This document shows positions 58,636 through 64,000 of a stretch of DNA of 64,000 bases, piece by piece. This DNA is from Alisma plantago-aquatica (Eukaryota > Streptophyta > Magnoliopsida > Alismatales > Alismataceae). The stretch is from NCBI GenBank assembly GCA_963693085.1, contig OY856409.1:1535681072-1535745071 (forward strand), given 5' to 3'. Each line of letters opens with the position of its first letter. Position 1 is the first letter of the stretch. The notes beneath the pieces are model-generated. The model saw only the letters and a program-made list of their open reading frames with translations, was not told the origin of the DNA and searched no databases. The position numbers and the translations under genes are program-made.

Positions 58636-60270
58636 TAGGTACAACCTACAGTCCATGGTGGAGATGTTGCAGATGCTGTCTAATTCTACTATTTGTGGTG
58701 GAGACCATGTGTTATTGTAGACGAGTCCTAGTGCAACTCACTGGATTTTCTCTAGGACCATGTATGAACTCATTAAACCATCCTTTCCAATATATAGTTG
58801 TTGACGCCATCTTGTTGTTATGGGAAATAAGGACATATTTTTTTGTTTTTTCTGCCTACTATGTGTCCATATTTCCTTAAAGGAGGGAATTCCATTGTCT
58901 CCTCTTTGCTTATCCAAAGTCGAAGCATCCATCTCACAACGTGGTATCATGCTCATAGCTCGGGTGCAACCTTACCATGTTCGGGACAAAGTAGTATGAC
59001 TTGATACATGAAAATGAGGTATCCACGAGGGCAACTCAAAATCGGAAGTGGCAATATGCTCGTCATCATCTTACAAAGTCAATCAAAATAGAAATAGGGA
59101 AGGGTGTTGCAAGGTAGCCTGAAGACCACCATCATCTCCGCTACATCGCAAGAGTTGTTCTACAATATATGAGGCCATACCCTCTATACTTTTTTGTTGA
59201 TTAGTAATATTTTACTTGCAAGAAAAAAAGCAAGAGTTGGTCTACATGATGTTTGGGAACATCACATGATCAACCAAAAGCGTGAAAAAGAAGACTAGTT
59301 GCCAAGAAAGCTCACCACAAAATGAATTGAGTGAAGGCATCCAGAATTGGGAGCACATGTCCGTCGTTGTTGTGGTAGATGGAATCCAAGAAAGCTTGAC
59401 CCAAATGGGTGAAGTCCAAAGGCTTCACAATCATCAGAGATAATCCTAAGTCCTTGAAGAACAGTTGTGAGGCAACACCCAATAGTGTACTATCTGCGTT
59501 GAAGAAGAAGGAAGGAGAAGGATTGTGCATTTAGTGAGCGGGTGAATAAGGGTTAGCTGTCATATATATAGGTTCTTCTTAGGGTCCTGAAATTGAAATC
59601 CCTATCTGATTCACAATTAATAACAAGAAAATTGAAAGTTTTAGAGGGGCAAGACTGCACAGGATTTCAATCCTAGATGGGATATAGGAGAAGAAAGAAT
59701 GGCCCTACAATGTTAACCCAATGGCCAAAACCACATGTGTACAAAACATAAAAATGAGCAGGGCATGTGACATCTTGAATGACTAAAACTTTAGGTGAGA
59801 AACATCAATATGATTAAAGATGCCCATGTCACATCATGACAACTCAATTATATAAAATCGATCATATTAAAATTAAAATCATGTTTGTTTGGGTCCCAAC
59901 CGTATAGGAAATCCAAAAAATCATTTGAGGGGTCAAAGGAAGTCAAAAAGCTTCCAAATTTTATCCCTGGATTCCCATTATCTTCTAGGATGTCATTGTG
60001 GGTCCAAAATCCCAATTTCTTAGTAGAAACTCCTAAAATAACTAATTTAAGCTTAAACCCCCGTAAATCCTATTAAGCCATGGGAATAATATTATATTGC
60101 CAATATTGTCCATGATGCTTGTCTTATCATTCTCTTTATCCTAAATTCTTTTTCACCACTTATTATACCTAAAGAACACATGAATAACACTCAATGAATT
60201 CTAAATTAATAAAGGAGTAAAACTATGTAATAGTTGAAATTACATACCTAAAGAAAATGAGGATGTGACA
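58636..60270 (-). mobile_element. Probable 3' LTR of a minus-strand chromovirus
   Basis: The right edge is GGATGTGACA (60261-60270), i.e. TGTCACATCC on the minus strand, directly after a purine tract. A minus-strand TATATATA box lies at 59573-59580. A 72-codon ORF (59530-59312) begins about 45 bp after that box and is probably LTR leader. The left end of the LTR was not located, so the start given is only an outer limit. Confidence 0.5.
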
Positions 60271-60284
60271 ATCCTCCCCTCCTT
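60271..60284 (-). promoter_or_regulatory. Polypurine tract of the chromovirus remnant
   Basis: AAGGAGGGGAGGAT on the minus strand abuts the LTR start TGTCACATCC. Confidence 0.75.
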
Positions 60285-60720
60285 ATAAAAGTTTCATACA
60301 TAAAACTTCGGGGATTGAAAATCTCTTGGTATTTCCTTAGCATCGCATCTCTAAGATCCCAGGTAGCTTATTTGATATTGTTATTCTTTCATAATACTTT
60401 AACCAGAATAATATTCTTGTTCTTCAACTTCTTAGTCGGAATATTAGAATCCTCAAGGCCAATTCTTCATATGAAAGATCCTCCTTGATCTTGATAAGCT
60501 CGTGAGAAAGAACATGAGATAAATCCTTGATGTACAACCTCAACTAGGATGCACGAAATACATTATGTAGTTTTTCATAAGTTGATGGTAGTGATAACCT
60601 ATAATAACTCTCTCCCACCCTATCATCATATATTAGTAATAAGTTGTTAGGTTTTATTTAGTATAACATTGAGAACTTTCCAAATCACTTCAATTTTTAT
60701 AAGAATTTCAACAAACATTT
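60285..60720 (-). pseudogene. Integrase C-terminus and chromodomain remnant (Tekay/Del-type)
   Basis: Reading the minus strand across stops and frameshifts: YYRLSLPSTYEKLHNVF, SHVLSHELIKIKEDLSYEE, then RILIFRL, NKNIILVKV-like and W.L.DAMLRKYQEIF-like pieces. This matches the order of chromovirus integrase tails (ALPP...HNVFHVS...DLSYEE...LVKVLW...YP.LF), where the last part is a chromodomain thought to steer insertion. All upstream pol sequence is missing. Confidence 0.7.
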
Positions 60721-62489
60721 ATCTATATTTGGTGGGAGTTTTACATCAGTTAAGGCTCTATGTGAGTCTCACATGTCTATCTATATCCTTTTTGGTCTAG
60801 TGGAATCAACAAAAAGTCTTTGAGGATAAAATTTTTAAGTGTAATTATATTTTCCTAGAGTGTTGGGTGGCTATTTAGTATTATGGAATGTATTACTATT
60901 CCCTTATATTTTCTCCTATATGTAGGTGCAAAACTTGTTTAGATTGTAGATCATTTTTTCATTATTGTATATGAATCTCAATTTAACCTACCTTCTATGA
61001 TTAATAAAGATATATTTATTATTTTAATACCACATTTTCTGATTAGAATTCAATATTTTGAGTTTGTTGTTAGTTTGTCAAGATTGAGATATGACTTGTA
61101 GTTTCTCAGCCTTATGAATACATGTTGTTCATAATCTAGAGATAAATAGATCTTGGTGAGTCTGTGACAGGCATATGAATAACTCTTTACCAAGATTGTT
61201 ATCTCAAAATCCAATCATATGGACTAAAACTGTACATTAGTATGTACCTACATACAAGTTTCATTATCATTGGGCTTGTGTCAGAAACAACAAAATAGAT
61301 TACTTCTCAAACCTATATATTTATTTGAGGCTTACCATTGGATGTAAAACATATAAAATGCATATAAATATAGGTAATCATATTCTTTTGCAATGATTTA
61401 GTGGGTGAAGGTAAATGAATTGATGTCTTTCTATCCATACCCTTAATGTTTAGAAACAAGTTATAGCTTTGTAGTTATTACAATATCTATCATACTCTCA
61501 TTGTAACATGTCTCAACAGAGAAATACCATATATACACTCTTATAAAATAGGATTGTTTTTAACAATTAACAAAATTTTCATCTTAATTAGCCAACCATC
61601 CCCAACCAATCAGATTCCAACATTTTCTAAATGCATACTTTTGTATTGTCTTCCTCTTCTCATATCTACTTTTATTACCCATTAATTATGTTATTTTATC
61701 CATAAGATCTGCTCTAATGCACATTTTTCACACGTCACAATAATTTACAAATAATACTCATCCACGTTCCTCGCCAAAATGTGATGTGACCAATCATAGA
61801 TTCAACAAATATTGAGCCAATATCAAAACAACCATGACCAAAGAGTTTCAGAAGAGAGATAAACCTTTTATAGGAGAGGTCACTCTTTAGTCTTACTTTG
61901 TATGTATAATTAAAGTTTCACCTTTTTTCTAAAAACTCCTACATTTAGTTTTCTAGTTTATGCCAGGATCCCTTGTTATATTCAATTTCATTGACAAAAT
62001 ATTTGCCACAAACATGGCCATGTAACCCACAAAATCTTTCACATTTGTTGAACTCCACTCCACACTCTCTAGCATATCCCTCTATTACTCTTCTCACACA
62101 TTTCCTTCTTGTTTCCTTTATAATACTGATTGTCTCCTTCGCATTTGTCTCCTTCGCATTTCTATAAAATTCTCCACCTTACCTGTCCTTTTCTTTCCTT
62201 ATAGTGATGCAACCCAAGGACCATGACATTACTTCCCTTCTTAGTTAACCAGTAGAACAAAACAACTATTAAACTCCTTTATTTTATTTCATCAAATAAA
62301 GATTCACCTCTATCTCAATGCCATTAAAATTGACTAGGAAATATCCCTTGACACATGTACTACCAACATCAACCTCACATTCTATCATTCTAATATACTT
62401 AATCATATAGACAAGTGAATCCAAATATCCTTTCTAAAGCCATATCATCACAAGAATACATTAAATATAGTTGATGCATCACTACTCAT
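60721..62489. other. AT-rich intergenic stretch
   Basis: I see no gene, element end or RNA gene. The short frame at 61973-62167 has no known domain. Confidence 0.55.
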
Positions 62490-62497
62490 GCTACTAC

Positions 62498-62686
62498 CAG
62501 TAGCGTAGCCACATGGAGGCAGACGTGGGCATGGGCCCCACCTATGTTTGTCAAAATGTACACTGGTTAAGGCATATTTGTTGTAAGTTTTGCAAAAATT
62601 GCATGCAATATCAAGTCTTGTGCCCTACTCTTTCACCTACAACTATGAGGTGCTCACCCTTTGGCTAAATTCTGCCTCCGCCACTG
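62498..62686. mobile_element. hAT-type MITE, 189 bp
   Basis: Imperfect TIRs (CAGTAGCGTAGCCAC and, reverse-complemented, CAGTGGCGGAGGCAG). Flanked by the perfect 8-bp target duplication GCTACTAC (62490-62497 and 62687-62694). The 8-bp duplication and CAGTGGCG-type end identify the hAT superfamily. It carries no transposase. Confidence 0.9.
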
Positions 62687-62694
62687 GCTACTAC

Positions 62695-64000
62695 CACTAC
62701 CCCAACACCACAAGGTCAATGTCTTTCCTAGTCAACCAACCCATCCTTGATGTCTTCTTACTCTAGCAAGTATTTTTCTGTAACCAATAAAGACATAGGC
62801 ACATATAATACTTGCCTATAACCTTAAGTCAAGTTTGTATTCAACTAGTATGTGTCCATTCAAACTCAACCAATTTAACAATATCTGGCATCAAGTATTA
62901 TTTGGCTTGGAGCCATGTTACTTCCCACATTGCACTCGAGAGGATGTTTAGATCCCATGCGAATTTATAGTTCTTTATGGTTGCCTTGGGTTTAAACCTT
63001 CTGGGTAAAAATTCGCACAAGGAATCAAGAGGAATTTTAAAATTTTCATTCCCAATGTGGGCATATGCATAAATACTTATACTTCCTTTGACATACAAGT
63101 AGAAGGAGAAAAGCTTGTTGGATGAGAGAATAACCCCTTTATTTTGATCATGATCTCGTTCTTTCTTCGAGATACCTTACTTGCAGGAGTATATTGATCA
63201 CTCTTATGACTTATTTTCATTAGATGTTTTTCTCATGCTAATGCAGGCATTAAGATTTACCAAATCTTGTGACCAAGTTACCTTCATCTTCCATTTAAAA
63301 TTTTAAAATGAAGATGGTATGGTTGGTTTTTTGTTTCCATTCTTGAAGATCGATAGTCCCACTCCCATTCATTTTCTTATAATTCCAGATTGTGCAAATT
63401 ATCTTAAAACATTTGATGTTTAATAGACTAGATAAGACTTCTATCAAGAATATTTTTTCTTCAATTACTGTCTACATGCACATGATTGTTCCATTCTAAC
63501 ATTTTTTTAGATTTGTGCATAATGTAGAAAGATAATCATATGATAGAAGGACAACAAAATCTATAAGAAATTTATAAAATTTTAATGAAACTCTGATGAT
63601 AATAATAAAAATGTCCTTAAGGTCTTTGCATCACTATTAGGACTTGACAATGATGAATTTGAAATGTTTTCATATGATGATCTCATTATAATTACCTTAT
63701 TCTATCAAGATTGTCCACTAATTCTATATAGTATCTCTTTAGTTAAATAATTGCATCTTAAGTTATCCAACTTGTAATAAAAATCAAATTAATTTTTTTA
63801 TGTTACTGGAGTATTCGATCTAAATACCATAGTTTTGCCTTTATTTTTGATACCCTTGAAATTTTTGTATCACTAGAGTATTAGTGAAATATGCAACACT
63901 TGGGTCTTAGTAAATATTTACTTAAAGGATTTAAATCTACATATATTGTAATATATTATTGTAGGGTCTGTTGGTTCATATATTTCATTCAATTAACAAT
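62695..64000. other. AT-rich intergenic stretch to window end
   Basis: No supported gene or element. A minus-strand frame at 62898-63098 has no known domain. Confidence 0.55.

Noticed and set aside
59312..59530. Possible first exon (72 codons) 45 bp after a TATATATA box, with a GTGAGC donor-like end
   Set aside because: It lies in the probable LTR of the chromovirus remnant, so the TATA box is more likely the LTR promoter; no domain was recognised.

Overview
The window is nuclear DNA of a flowering plant, most likely a monocot and possibly a grass or relative. The one intact gene is a class III peroxidase with GC-rich exons set in AT-rich intergenic DNA. The rest is transposable elements, many inserted into one another: Athila-type and chromovirus-type LTR retrotransposons, a Cassandra TRIM, L1-type LINE pieces, Tourist-like MITEs and a hAT MITE. 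The monocot assignment is an inference.

Layout. Positions 1-2552 hold pieces of LTR elements. A non-autonomous LTR family ('family A') runs from 2553 to about 48.7 kb as a chain LTR - short internal - LTR - internal - LTR, with LTRs of 3.2-5.4 kb and an internal region of only about 270 bp. Its first LTR (2735-5898 plus 35161-37397) is split by a large Athila-lineage element (5899-35155, TSD TTTAT). That element is itself split by a 12.5-kb LARD-like element on the minus strand (14128-26593; two 5434-bp LTRs about 0.8% different by eye, 1.6 kb of non-coding interior). A 5'-truncated LINE sits in the next family-A internal region. A Cassandra TRIM with 5S-rRNA-derived LTRs sits in the last LTR, and a 1090-bp tandem duplication has copied part of both.

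The Athila-lineage element, about 16.8 kb once the inner insertion is subtracted, is the most interesting object. Its gag-pol (7954-13712) is recognisable but carries many stop codons, most of them explicable by C-to-T decay. After pol comes a 26-bp hairpin-repeat array and a TATA box, resembling the LTR's own promoter. Next comes a long accessory coding region (27124-32070): an N-terminal block reminiscent of Athila ORF1, a Ser/Thr/Pro-rich stretch, a probable coiled coil, an acidic stretch and two successive Ulp1/C48-like cysteine peptidase domains. The same AAACGGTC...GACCGTTT palindrome also occurs in the LTRs of the unrelated element inserted inside it.

From 48.6 to 49.3 kb there are nested tandem duplications. 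From 49.87 to 50.90 kb lie two PIF/Harbinger-type (Tourist-like) MITEs, just downstream of the intact three-exon peroxidase gene (51126-52302, minus strand). From 52.4 to 64 kb the sequence is AT-rich, with LINE remnants, an (AT)40 microsatellite, an inverted family-A fragment, the 3' end of a chromovirus with a decayed chromodomain, and a small hAT MITE with a perfect 8-bp TSD. I found no tRNA gene, genuine 5S gene or other intact host gene.
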